The notes below the pieces were generated by a model, which was not told the origin of the DNA, did not search any database, and worked only from the letters and a program-made list of their open reading frames with translations. The position numbers were made by a program, and so were the translations under genes. Below are positions 1 through 8,185 of a DNA stretch of 64,000 nucleotides, piece by piece. The stretch is from Comamonas sp. KCTC 72670 (GTDB lineage: Bacteria; Myxococcota; Myxococcia; Myxococcales; Myxococcaceae): the NCBI GenBank assembly GCA_014656495.1, contig BNCN01000005.1, forward strand, positions 248,001 to 312,000. The letters run 5' to 3'. Positions within the stretch are counted from its first letter, which is position 1, and every line of letters begins with the position of its first letter.

Positions 1-2697
1 GTTGCGGTTGGCGGGAGCCGACGGCGCGTTCAGCAGGTAGCGGCCGTAGTTCCGCGGCGAGGCCGGGTCCAGGATGGTGCGCGCCAGGGTGATGAACTCG
101 TAGAACTCCGGCGTGCCGGGGGCGCGGCCAATGCTCTGCAGCGACTGGAAGAAGCCCTGGCGGTAGCGCACGAACGACGCGTCGGTGGCCGTCAGGAGGA
201 TGTCCACCAGGTCACCACCGGGGGCGTTGAGCGCCGTGCGGCCCACGACGGGGGACACCGCGGCGGACAGCGCGCCCTGGATGCCGCCCAGGCTCTGGCC
301 CACGTAGTTGAACTGGCTGGTGTTGAGCGACCCCGCGCCCGCGGCGGCCAGGCGGCCGTTGAGGCTGTCGGTGTCCAGCGCGCGCACGAGCTGCGCGAAG
401 TCCACCACGTGGTGGCGGAAGTTGTCGCGCGTGGCGAACAGGTTGACCAGGTTCAGGAAGCCGGTGCCGGAGGCGAACGGCGGCTGGTTGGGACCCGGGC
501 GGGCGAAGTCGCCGCCCTCGCACTCGCCGGTGGTGGCGCCAGGCGCACCGAGGCAGCGGCCCAGGCCCTGGCCGCCGCAGAACAGGTCGCCGTGCATCGG
601 CGCCATGGGGTCCAGGGAGCACGGCTGACGGTTGGAGGACACGCAGCGGCCGTAGGTGGGGCTGCCCACCGTCAGGTCGCAGGTGGAGTCGTCGGAGCAG
701 GCCTCGTCGGGCGTGGTGGCGACGAACTCCGGGGTGCCGTCGCGGTCGGCGTCGACGAAGACGGGCGACTGCTCGCTGATGCCCGCGCAGGTGGAGCGCT
801 CACCGTGGAACACGGTGTCGATGGCCGCCACCGCGTAACCCGCGGCGTTGAAGTTGTTGGCCACCGTCATGATGTTGGTGCGGTTGCCCGTCAGGCCGTG
901 GCCGAAGACGACCACCGGGTAGCCACCCTCCGGCGCCGGGGTGGCCGGCGTGAAGAGCATGAACGGGACGCGGTCGATGCGCGGCTGGGCGCGGTTGAGC
1001 GTGCCCTGCGTGTCGTCCAGCAGGTAGGGCGAGTGGTAGGCGCCGATGAAGACGCGGCCCACGCCATTGGTGGCCAGCGTCAGGCCTTCCATCGTGCCCT
1101 TGATGGCGTCCGTCTGGTCCGCCAGGTAGACGGGGTCGGCCGGCACCTGCGTGGGCGCGGCGTTCAGCCGCTCCAGGACGGGGCGCGTGGTCTGCGTGGT
1201 GAACGTCCAGGCCAGGTTGATGTCCTTGCGCGCGAGGCCACCGGCCTCCAGGGCATCGAACAGGGGCTTCAGGGCCTGGCGCGCCGGCTCGGCCTGCGCG
1301 GCGAGCGCGTCCGGCACGGCGGCCAGCTGGCTCTTGCCATTGGCGTCCACCAGCGGGTTGGCCATGCGCATCAGGGCCTGGGTGGGCGTGGGCGCCACGT
1401 AGCGGCCGTCCTCGTCCTTCAGGCCGTTCATCATCACCACGGCGTACTGGGTGCCCTCGTCCAGCGGCACCTCGGGGACGATCTGCAGCTGCTGCGGCGA
1501 GCCCGCGACCGGCGTCAGGTTGGCGACGATGGGCTCACAGCTGATGCACGCCTTCACCTGGGGGTTGGTGCCCGAGGTCAGGTTGGAGAGCTTGACGAAG
1601 CGCAGGTTGGAGCGCGTGTCGCGCGTGGAACCCTCGGGGTCCGGCTCGAAGCCGACCTTCAGGCGGATGGAGGCGTCGTGCAGCCGGGCGCCCGGCTCCA
1701 GCGGGCCACGCGTGGCGCTGTTCTCGGAGACGATGGGCGCGGTGGTGGACCAGCCGTCCAGCGTGTTGAGGCCCGCGATGAGGCTCTGCGCGGGGCCCGG
1801 GTCGGCGGGGACGGGGAGGTTCAGGCGCGCGGGGGCCGTGTCGGTGGCCGGAATGCGCAGCAGGTCGTTGGGGAAGGGAATGATGCCGCCACCCGGGTCG
1901 AAGGTGGCCTCCGGCTGGTTCATGATCGTGAAGGTCCAGAGGAGGACGATGTCCTCGCGCTTCACGTTGAACTGCTCGGACACCACGTTCAGGATGGGGG
2001 CGTAGCCGCGGCGCAGCTGCTCCAACTGGAGGGCGGCGGCGGTCTGTTGCGCCAGACGCCGGGCCGGGTCCGTCTCCGTGGCGGGGATGAGCTCGGTGGC
2101 CGTCTGGCAGTTGGGCGCCGTCAGGTCCTGGCACGTCACCAGCGAGTTGGGGGAGCTGGCGAAGGCCCACGTGGCGGACGGGATGACGGGCTTGCCGGCC
2201 GTCGTCTTCACGCCGTTCTCACCGCCGATGATGGCCACCGCGTAGCGGCCACCCTTGGGCCAGGCCGGCTCGGGCGGGAAGATGTTGATGAGGTTGGTCT
2301 CGGGGTTGTACCCGATGGCCCGCGGCGTCGCCGGCTTGGCCAGCGGCGTCCCCGCGTACACGTCGATGACCTTGACCGTGTTCGTGTTCACGGTGTTCGG
2401 GTCGAGGTTGCGGATGAGCGTGGACGCCGTGACGGTGGTCGGGAAGCCGTTGAGCGAGTTCACGTAGTCGCGCGTGAACTCCTGCTCCGCTGCGGGGGCC
2501 TGGGGGTTGATGGGGGCGTTGACCAGGCCGTTGACGATGGCCAGGTCATTGGGGGACGGGACGACGGGCGGAGAGCCGGTCGGGTCGAACTCCGCGACGA
2601 CGGAGTCTTCAGGGCTCCGCGGGTCATCCTTGGCGATTTCGGGAGTACAAGCCGAGGCGCCCAGGGCCAGAGCCCCGAGGAACAACACCTTTCTCAT
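1..2697 (-). CDS. Lipase-type surface lipoprotein, 3' end cut by window
   Basis: Likely exported esterase or lipase anchored by a lipid. The reading frame is open from an ATG at 2695-2697 to the window edge, giving 899 codons with the C-terminus missing. Residues 1-17 form a lipoprotein signal ending in ASAC (Cys17). Residues about 30-560 look like beta-rich Ig-like or lipase-N-terminal regions with several Pro/Asn-rich turns. From about residue 590 an alpha/beta-hydrolase region begins: FGHG (oxyanion region, about 598-601) and GQSLGG with Ser802 as the presumed nucleophile. A Cys-rich insert lies at about 655-720. The layout resembles the bacterial virulence-factor lipase family (VolA/Pla-1 type), which I infer rather than know. 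The catalytic His lies beyond the window, so activity cannot be judged. Confidence 0.75.
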   Translation of the reverse strand, partial: MRKVLFLGALALGASACTPEIAKDDPRSPEDSVVAEFDPTGSPPVVPSPNDLAIVNGLVNAPINPQAPAAEQEFTRDYVNSLNGFPTTVTASTLIRNLDPNTVNTNTVKVIDVYAGTPLAKPATPRAIGYNPETNLINIFPPEPAWPKGGRYAVAIIGGENGVKTTAGKPVIPSATWAFASSPNSLVTCQDLTAPNCQTATELIPATETDPARRLAQQTAAALQLEQLRRGYAPILNVVSEQFNVKREDIVLLWTFTIMNQPEATFDPGGGIIPFPNDLLRIPATDTAPARLNLPVPADPGPAQSLIAGLNTLDGWSTTAPIVSENSATRGPLEPGARLHDASIRLKVGFEPDPEGSTRDTRSNLRFVKLSNLTSGTNPQVKACISCEPIVANLTPVAGSPQQLQIVPEVPLDEGTQYAVVMMNGLKDEDGRYVAPTPTQALMRMANPLVDANGKSQLAAVPDALAAQAEPARQALKPLFDALEAGGLARKDINLAWTFTTQTTRPVLERLNAAPTQVPADPVYLADQTDAIKGTMEGLTLATNGVGRVFIGAYHSPYLLDDTQGTLNRAQPRIDRVPFMLFTPATPAPEGGYPVVVFGHGLTGNRTNIMTVANNFNAAGYAVAAIDTVFHGERSTCAGISEQSPVFVDADRDGTPEFVATTPDEACSDDSTCDLTVGSPTYGRCVSSNRQPCSLDPMAPMHGDLFCGGQGLGRCLGAPGATTGECEGGDFARPGPNQPPFASGTGFLNLVNLFATRDNFRHHVVDFAQLVRALDTDSLNGRLAAAGAGSLNTSQFNYVGQSLGGIQGALSAAVSPVVGRTALNAPGGDLVDILLTATDASFVRYRQGFFQSLQSIGRAPGTPEFYEFITLARTILDPASPRNYGRYLLNAPSAPANRN

Positions 2698-2890
2698 GGG
2701 TACAACCCCCTCCAAGTCCTGGGTTGGTGATGACTGGACTGGAAACGTCCGTGGCGTACCACGTCCATGGGTTGGCCGGAAGACACGGGACTTGACGCGT
2801 CGTGTCACTTGTGCTGACGCGTGCGTGTCGCTGGGACGGGCCGTCGTTGACACGCTGCGCAGTGGGCCGCTCGCGGTTACGCTGCCGCGC

Positions 2891-3418
2891 ATGAACCGAC
2901 TTCTGGGTGTGCTGGTGGCGGCAGTTGCGATGGTGGCGCATGCGCAGTCCGCGGGCGGCTTGACGTGGACGGCGCCGGCGGAGTGGGCGGCGCAGGGCGA
3001 GCGGCCCATGCGCGCGGCGACGTACAAGATTCCCGCGGCGAAGGGCGACACGGAGGCCGCCGAGCTGGCCGTCTTCTACTTCGGCCAGGGCCAGGGCGGC
3101 GCGGTGGACGCCAACGTGAAGCGCTGGGTGGGCCAGTTCCAGACGGCGGACGGCAAGCCCATCCCGCAGGACAAGTCGAAGACGAAGACGGAGAAGGTCA
3201 ACGGCATGCCGCTGACCACCGTGGACGTGAAGGGGACGTACACCGGCGGCGGGCCGATGATGGGCCCCTCCACGCCCAAGCCCGGCTTCCGGCTGCTGGG
3301 CGCCATCGTCGAGGGCTCCCAGGGCGCCGTCTTCTTCAAGCTGACGGGCCCGGAGAAGACGGTGGCCGCCTCGGAGAAGTCCTTCCGCAAGCTGCTGGAG
3401 TCGGTGAAGAAGCAGTAG
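2891..3418 (+). CDS. Exported hypothetical protein, 175 aa
   Basis: Function not recognised. The first 19 residues form a signal peptide with cleavage likely after AHA. The mature part is a compact, lysine-rich soluble domain of about 155 residues with no cysteines and one MMGP turn, probably periplasmic or outer-membrane associated. The ATG at 2891 was chosen because it places the signal peptide at the N-terminus; the frame is open further upstream but would add about 140 arginine-rich residues of non-coding character. It is transcribed away from the lipase-type lipoprotein gene, so the 193-bp gap probably holds two divergent promoters, although no convincing -35/-10 pair was seen. Confidence 0.75.
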   Translation: MNRLLGVLVAAVAMVAHAQSAGGLTWTAPAEWAAQGERPMRAATYKIPAAKGDTEAAELAVFYFGQGQGGAVDANVKRWVGQFQTADGKPIPQDKSKTKTEKVNGMPLTTVDVKGTYTGGGPMMGPSTPKPGFRLLGAIVEGSQGAVFFKLTGPEKTVAASEKSFRKLLESVKKQ

Positions 3419-3438
3419 CCCCGGCGCGCGCCCGGGGC
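3418..3438. terminator. Hairpin between convergent genes
   Basis: GCCCCGG and CCGGGGC pair as a perfect 7-bp stem around the 7-nt loop CGCGCGC, starting on the last base of the upstream stop codon. No U-tract follows. It could serve both converging genes. Confidence 0.45.
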
Positions 3439-3458
3439 CACGGCCTGGGCGCTTCTGG

Positions 3459-4346
3459 CTACTTCGTGCCGCGCACGGGCTTCACCTGCCCCTTGGGCGT
3501 GGTGCCGCCCGCGACCGCGCGCTGCACCGCCGCGGCGGGCGTGCGCCTGGAGGGCAGGTCCGGCGTGAGCAGGACCTCGATGCGCCGGTTGCGCGCGCGG
3601 CCCTGGGGGGTGGCGTTGGTGGACACGGGCCGCATCTGGCCGTAGCCCGCCGCCACCAGCCGCCGCGCGGGCACGCCGCCCGTCTCCTCGAGGAAGCGCA
3701 CCACGTTCACCGCGCGCGTCACCGACAGCTCCCAGTTGCTGGGGAAGACGGCCTGCAGCTTCTGCGACGGCGGCGAGTCGTCCGTGTGGCCCGACACCTG
3801 GATGGACTTGTCCTCCACCTTCGCCAGCACGCTGCCCAGCCGCGTGAGCACCTCCTGGCCGCGCGCGCTGATGCTCGCGTCGCCGGAGTCGAAGAGCACC
3901 TTGTCCACCAGGTCCACCTGGATGCGGCCCTCCGCCTGGGACAGCCGGATGGCGCCCTCGGCGATCTCCGCCTTCATCTTGTCCTGCAAGTCATCGTAGG
4001 TGGCCTTCAGCTTCGCCAGCTCCGCCTCCTGCTCCTGCACCGTCTGGCTGAGCTGGTCCTTCTCCGAGCTGAGCTGCTCCTTCTCCGTGGCCAGCCGGGC
4101 GCGCTCGGCCTCCAGCGCCGTCAGCTTCTCCTCCAACTGGAGCCGCGCGGACTCCGAGTCGCGCGCCCGCGTGGCGGCGTCCATGGCGGCCTGGCGGGAC
4201 TGCTCCGCCAGCGCCTCGGCCTTGCTGGTGCCACGGTGCGCGAGGAACATCACGCCGCCCGACATCAGCACCACCAGCGCCGTCACCAGCCAGGGCACCC
4301 AGGGCCGTGCGTTGGGGGTCTGGCCGTGCTGTGAGGACTCCGTCAT
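3459..4346 (-). CDS. OmpA-family peptidoglycan-binding membrane protein
   Basis: Probably an inner-membrane-anchored protein that grips peptidoglycan. The 295-residue product has a short cytoplasmic N-terminus, one transmembrane helix (about 17-40), a long coiled coil rich in Glu/Lys/Leu (about 42-125), and an OmpA C-terminal domain (about 150-270). The domain shows the expected FDSGDASI, GHTDDS and RARNRRIEV motifs, including the Asp and Arg that hold diaminopimelate in this family. The ATG at 4344-4346 is preceded by GGAGGT at 8-nt spacing; an in-frame upstream ATG would add 24 residues without such a site. The helix, coiled coil and OmpA order resembles MotB/TolR-type or cell-division accessory proteins, but no motor partner gene is adjacent. 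Confidence 0.85.
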   Translation of the reverse strand: MTESSQHGQTPNARPWVPWLVTALVVLMSGGVMFLAHRGTSKAEALAEQSRQAAMDAATRARDSESARLQLEEKLTALEAERARLATEKEQLSSEKDQLSQTVQEQEAELAKLKATYDDLQDKMKAEIAEGAIRLSQAEGRIQVDLVDKVLFDSGDASISARGQEVLTRLGSVLAKVEDKSIQVSGHTDDSPPSQKLQAVFPSNWELSVTRAVNVVRFLEETGGVPARRLVAAGYGQMRPVSTNATPQGRARNRRIEVLLTPDLPSRRTPAAAVQRAVAGGTTPKGQVKPVRGTK

Positions 4347-4607
4347 GTCGCGACCTCCAAGGGGGGACTTCAAGGGGAACGCGCGCCACCGTAGCGAGAC
4401 GCACGGGGTGCGCCTCAAGGCGCGCCGGTGTGTGCAGGTGTCTGGCGGTGCAAGGTTTCAGCGGTGTCAGAAGGGGGGCGTGCGCACCGCACACCCCGTC
4501 GCTCGGGCCCCGGCCTCGGAGCGGAATCGGCGCCAGGGCGCTGCATCCGGCGGCGGGCGTGGACAGGTTGAGCAGGACACGTCCGGAGGCTCGCGGAGGC
4601 GCGGAAG

Positions 4608-5570
4608 ATGGGGCAGTTGATCGACGGCACATGGCACGCGGGCTGGTACGCGCCGGATGAATCAGGGCGCTTCCAGCGTCCCGCCACCGTGTTCCGCGAA
4701 CGGGTGACGGCGGATGGCTCCAGCGGCTTCCAGGCGGAGCCCGGCCGGTACCATCTCTACATCTCGTATGCGTGCCCCTGGGCCAGCCGGGTGGCCATCA
4801 TCCGGAAGCTGAAGAAGCTGGAGGGTGTCATCGGCCTCACGGTGGTGGACCCACGCATGGGCGACGACGGGTGGAGCTTCCAGGGCTACCCGGGCTCGGA
4901 CCCGGAGCCCTTCTACGGCTTCCGCTTCCTGCGCGAGCTCTACGTGAAGGCCCGCGCGGACTACACGGGCCGCGTCACGGTGCCGGTGCTCTGGGACACG
5001 CAGCGCGAGACGGTGGTGAACAACGAGTCGCGCGAGCTGCTGCGCATGTTGGACACGGAGTTCGACGCGTTCGGTGACGCGTCCGTGCAACTGGCGCCGC
5101 CGCACCTGCGCGCGCAGGTGGACGCCACGCTGGACGCCATCTACCCGTCCATCAACAACGGCGTGTACCGCGCGGGCTTCGCGACGAGCCAGGAGGCCTA
5201 TGAGTCCGCGTGCCGCGAGCTGTTCGCCGCGCTGGACGTCTGGGAGCAGGTGCTGGGCACGCGGCGCTACCTGTGCGGCGCCACGCTCACCGAGGCCGAC
5301 GTGTGCCTCTACACGACCCTGGTGCGCTTCGACCTCGTGTACCACGCCCACTTCAAGTGCAACCTGCGGCGCATCCAGGACTATCCGAACCTGTGGGGGT
5401 ACCTGAAGGAACTCTACCAGACGCCCGGCTTCACCGAGACGACGCAGCTGGACCACATCAAGCTGCACTACTACTGGAGCCAGACGACGGTGAATCCCAC
5501 GCGGGTGGTGCCGCTGGGGCCCACGGTGCCGCTGGGGGAGCCCCACGACCGCGCGTCGCGCTTCGGATGA
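4608..5570 (+). CDS. Glutathionyl-hydroquinone reductase-like GST
   Basis: Cytosolic glutathione-dependent reductase of the Xi class (YqjG/Ecm4 family), expected to remove glutathione from S-glutathionyl-hydroquinones. The product is 320 residues, the normal family length. The N-terminal thioredoxin-like half carries the diagnostic CPWA motif at residues 56-59, with Cys56 as catalytic nucleophile. The C-terminal half is the helical GST domain, with the conserved NNGVYRAGFA, EADVCLYTTLVRFD and YPNLWGYLKELYQ stretches typical of the family. The ATG follows GGAGGCGCGGAAG, a usable ribosome site. The family is well conserved, so the call is firm; the physiological quinone is unknown. Confidence 0.92.
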   Translation: MGQLIDGTWHAGWYAPDESGRFQRPATVFRERVTADGSSGFQAEPGRYHLYISYACPWASRVAIIRKLKKLEGVIGLTVVDPRMGDDGWSFQGYPGSDPEPFYGFRFLRELYVKARADYTGRVTVPVLWDTQRETVVNNESRELLRMLDTEFDAFGDASVQLAPPHLRAQVDATLDAIYPSINNGVYRAGFATSQEAYESACRELFAALDVWEQVLGTRRYLCGATLTEADVCLYTTLVRFDLVYHAHFKCNLRRIQDYPNLWGYLKELYQTPGFTETTQLDHIKLHYYWSQTTVNPTRVVPLGPTVPLGEPHDRASRFG

Positions 5571-5750
5571 TGGATGGCGGACGGAGCGCCTGCCTGGATG
5601 CTCATCCAGCGAACACCCTCCGGAGTGACTGGCGTCTGGCTGACGGCTGGAACCCAGGGGTGGGCTGCAATCCTACGCGGACGCCACAGCCTTTGAGCGA
5701 AGGCCCCCGGGCCTGCTGGCGTTCATTCATGGGGGCGGAGGAGGCGTGGC

Positions 5751-6449
5751 ATGAAGGCAGTCGCAATCATCCTCGCTGCGGGAGAGGCCCGGCGGATGGG
5801 CCACCCCAAGGCGCTTATCGAGCATGAGGGAGGCAAGAGCTTCCTCCAGTCCCTGGCATCGACCTTTGGCAAGGCGGGGGCCATGGTGCTCGGAGTCGTG
5901 GGGAAGGACTCGGAGCTGGTCCGCGACCAGCATCCCGGACTGGACCTGGTGGAGGCGGAGCGGTGGCAGGAGGGGCCGCTGCTCGCGATGAAGGCGGGCA
6001 TCGAGGCCGCGCTGGAGTCGGGGGCGGACGTGGTGTTGCTGCACCCGGTGGACATGCCCGCGCTGCGGGCGTCCACGCTCAAGTCCCTCTTGAAGATGGT
6101 GGACGGCGCGGGCCCGGACGAGAGCCTGCGGCCGGAGTTCGAGGGCGCGCCTGGCTGGCCGTTGGTGCTGTCCCGGAGCGCGGCCGAGCGGCTGCGTGCC
6201 TCCGAGGGACAGCAAGTGGACCCCGCGCTCACGGCGATGAAGGTGCGCCGCGTGCCGGTGAAGGACCCGGGCGTGGTGGTGAACATCAACACGCCGGAGA
6301 CCTACGAGCGCCTGTTCGGCACGCAGCCGAAGCTGGCGCCGCCGCCCAAGCGGCGCGGCAAGCGCGGCACGGGCCCGTCGACGTCCAACGTGTCGGACCT
6401 GGGGGGCAGCTCGAGCCCGGCCCCCATGGCCGCCGCGTCCGACGAGTAA
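5751..6449 (+). CDS. MobA-like NTP transferase family protein
   Basis: Nucleotidyltransferase of the MobA/MocA-like group, which transfers NMP to a sugar phosphate or to a molybdopterin-type acceptor. The 232-residue product opens with the signature LAAGEARRMGHPKAL (residues 8-22), the NTP-binding loop, and has HPVDMPAL near residue 100, whose Asp binds the metal. The last 30 residues are a Pro/Lys/Ser-rich tail that looks disordered. GGAGG lies 7-8 nt before the ATG. No molybdenum-cofactor gene is nearby, so the acceptor molecule cannot be inferred; molybdenum cofactor cytidylyl- or guanylyltransferase is possible, as is a sugar-phosphate enzyme. Confidence 0.85.
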   Translation: MKAVAIILAAGEARRMGHPKALIEHEGGKSFLQSLASTFGKAGAMVLGVVGKDSELVRDQHPGLDLVEAERWQEGPLLAMKAGIEAALESGADVVLLHPVDMPALRASTLKSLLKMVDGAGPDESLRPEFEGAPGWPLVLSRSAAERLRASEGQQVDPALTAMKVRRVPVKDPGVVVNINTPETYERLFGTQPKLAPPPKRRGKRGTGPSTSNVSDLGGSSSPAPMAAASDE

Positions 6450-6468
6450 CCCGCGCGGCCGCGCGTCC

Positions 6469-6499
6469 GACTGGAGCCCGTCGCGCGAGGGCTCCAGTC
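6469..6499. terminator. Strong bidirectional hairpin
   Basis: GACTGGAGCCC pairs perfectly with GGGCTCCAGTC (11 bp) around a 9-nt loop, between the ends of two convergent genes. It is followed by no U-tract but is well placed to end both transcripts. Confidence 0.75.
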
Positions 6500-6508
6500 C
6501 GCCGCGGG

Positions 6509-7450
6509 TCAGAACGTGAAGCCCAGCCCGAGGTAGGGGCCGGAGAGGCGTTCGATTTGCGTCTCGCCCGTCGTGTGGCCCGCGTCGTTGAGGTAGAGCG
6601 CGCGCCAGCCGCCGCGCAGGTGGAGCGAGCTGAGGTGCACGGCCAGGCCCGCCTGCGCGTCCACCTGCCGGTGCGGGAAGGGCACCGCCTGCACGCGGGC
6701 CTCGACGTCCACCGGTGAGGTCCCGATGCACGCCTCCACGGAGGCGCCGAAGCTGGGGCCCGCGAAGATGATGGAGGGCGCGTGCGCGCTGGCGATGCCG
6801 GCCTCCAGGCGCATCCGGCCGCGCTCTCCGGCCCACAGCGCCGCGGTGGCGTGCGCGCTCAAGAGCGCGATGCGCTCGGTGGTGGTCGAGCCATCCAGCG
6901 CGGGCAGGGACAGGCCCGTCATGCGCGCGTCCACGCCCAGGCGCCGCCCGTCCATGGCCATGAACAGGCCCATGGCGCTACCGTCACCGAGCCGGTCACC
7001 CTGCACGCCCATGCGCACCAGCAGCGCCACCGGCTCTTCCTCCTCCCGCAGGACTCGGGAGGGCGCACCCACGTAGCCGAGCCGCGCCCCCGTGGCGCCC
7101 ATGACGGAGCCCGCGACGATGTAGCCCGGCGGCAGCGCACGGACCCGTCGCGCGTGTCGCCGGGGCGCATCGTCACCTCGGGGGGCGCGGGGCTGGCCCA
7201 CGGCGCTGGCCGGGTGGGCGCGGCGGCTGGCGCGTGAGCCCTCGCGGGGCTGGCCCACGGCGCTGGCCGGGTGGGCGGCCCGGGCGCTGGCGCTCCGCGA
7301 GGACGCGGAAGAAGACGCCTTGCTGGCGCCGCCGCCCTTGCCGCTGGACGACGCGTCCCGCTTGCCGAAGCGCGCCTCGGCGGGCGTGGCGCCCAGCGCG
7401 AGGACACCGGCCGCGAGCGCGGCGCACAGCACGGCCTTGGATGCAGGCAA
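6509..7450 (-). CDS. Exported protein, paralogue A
   Basis: Function unknown. The 313-residue product has a signal peptide ending in AEA before RFGKR, then a low-complexity Ser/Lys/Ala and Arg/Pro linker (about 30-110), then a C-terminal domain of about 190 residues that looks like an outer-membrane beta-sheet or barrel with alternating hydrophobic residues and a final aromatic. It is clearly homologous to the gene at 8186-9040: both share ARFGKR after the signal, and the C-terminal region has matching VDVEAR, PFP-RQVDA and LRGG-R blocks. The start codon is TTG, supported by GAGGAG 7 nt upstream. The linker contains an in-frame 57-bp duplication. Confidence 0.8.
   Translation of the reverse strand: MPASKAVLCAALAAGVLALGATPAEARFGKRDASSSGKGGGASKASSSASSRSASARAAHPASAVGQPREGSRASRRAHPASAVGQPRAPRGDDAPRRHARRVRALPPGYIVAGSVMGATGARLGYVGAPSRVLREEEEPVALLVRMGVQGDRLGDGSAMGLFMAMDGRRLGVDARMTGLSLPALDGSTTTERIALLSAHATAALWAGERGRMRLEAGIASAHAPSIIFAGPSFGASVEACIGTSPVDVEARVQAVPFPHRQVDAQAGLAVHLSSLHLRGGWRALYLNDAGHTTGETQIERLSGPYLGLGFTF
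7187..7277 (+). repeat. In-frame direct duplication within the linker of paralogue A
   Basis: A 34-bp sequence at 7187-7220 recurs without mismatch at 7244-7277. The offset is 57 bp (19 codons), so the coding frame is kept and the peptide HPASAVGQPR appears twice. Confidence 0.9.
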
Positions 7451-7761
7451 GGGTCCACTCCTCGTGGCGTCTGGGGGAGGGTGGATTCAACCTGCTTCCG
7501 TCCCCGCTGGCCATGGGGCCCGGGGGGTGAGGCGCCGTCCGCCAGTGTCACGTGTGCGGCGCCGGACACCGGGGCGTCGCACCGCGGCGGCAAGTGCTCG
7601 CGGTTGAAACCTCGTCGTCACGCGAGCGCGAAACACGCGCATCCGGGGTGTCGGTCATTCGCTGTAATATCTGCATGGTGAGGCCGTGCAGATGCTCATG
7701 CCTGGACAGAGAACGAAATGGGGGGAAGTCCCTCGTGCCACACAGGGAAAGAGGGACTAGG
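7451..7761. other. Intergenic region upstream of paralogue A and the response regulator
   Basis: This 311-bp gap lies between divergent starts. It contains a TAATAT hexamer at 7665-7670 that could be a -10 element for the response regulator, but no matching -35 was found at the proper distance. No RNA gene or repeat was seen. Confidence 0.4.
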
Positions 7762-8163
7762 GTGACAGGTGTGATTGGCTCCGGGGTGCAACCGCAGGTC
7801 CTGATTGTGGAAGATGACCCGGACGTCCGGGGGGCCATGGCGGAGGCGCTGCACGACGAGGGCTTCGAGGTGTCCATGGCCATCAACGCCGTGGAGGCCC
7901 TGCGGGTGCTCGCGGTGCTGGAGTCGGCCTGCCTCGTGCTCTTGGACTGGGAGATTCCGCGCGTGGATGGGCGCGGGCTCGTGGATCGGCTGCGTCAGGA
8001 CGAGCGCTTCGCCGGGACGCGGGTGGTGGTGATGACCGCCGAGCCCGGGCCGTTGCCTCCCGGCGCGGTGGGCGTGCTGCGCAAGCCGGTGCGGCTGGAC
8101 GCGCTGCTGGAGGCGGCCCGGCAGCACTGCCCGGTGCGCGGCGCGGTGCGGACGCCCGCCTGA
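7762..8163 (+). CDS. Single-domain response regulator
   Basis: A receiver (REC) domain alone, 133 residues, with no output domain. It should accept phosphate from a histidine kinase and act by protein contact. Acidic pocket Glu18-Asp19, phospho-acceptor Asp62 (LVLLDWEIP), Thr92 (MTAEPG) and Lys108 (LRKPV) are all present, so it looks active. The start is taken as the GTG at 7762 preceded by GAGGGA at 5-nt spacing; a second GTG lies 9 nt inside. It sits between the two homologous exported-protein genes, both on the other strand. Its kinase is not evident. Confidence 0.85.
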   Translation: MTGVIGSGVQPQVLIVEDDPDVRGAMAEALHDEGFEVSMAINAVEALRVLAVLESACLVLLDWEIPRVDGRGLVDRLRQDERFAGTRVVVMTAEPGPLPPGAVGVLRKPVRLDALLEAARQHCPVRGAVRTPA

Positions 8164-8185
8164 GCGCCGCGCCGCGAATGGCCGC

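Noticed and set aside
409-2730. Long plus-strand open frame opposite the lipase-type lipoprotein gene
   Set aside because: The minus strand has a lipoprotein signal and a GQSLGG hydrolase motif, while the plus frame is Arg/Gly-rich with no domain; a GC-rich shadow.
2847-2852. TTGACA hexamer as a -35 for the exported protein gene at 2891
   Set aside because: No acceptable -10 element lies 16-18 bp downstream.
7642-7670. TAATAT as a promoter -10 for the response regulator
   Set aside because: No -35-like hexamer at the correct spacing, so it is only mentioned in the intergenic entry.
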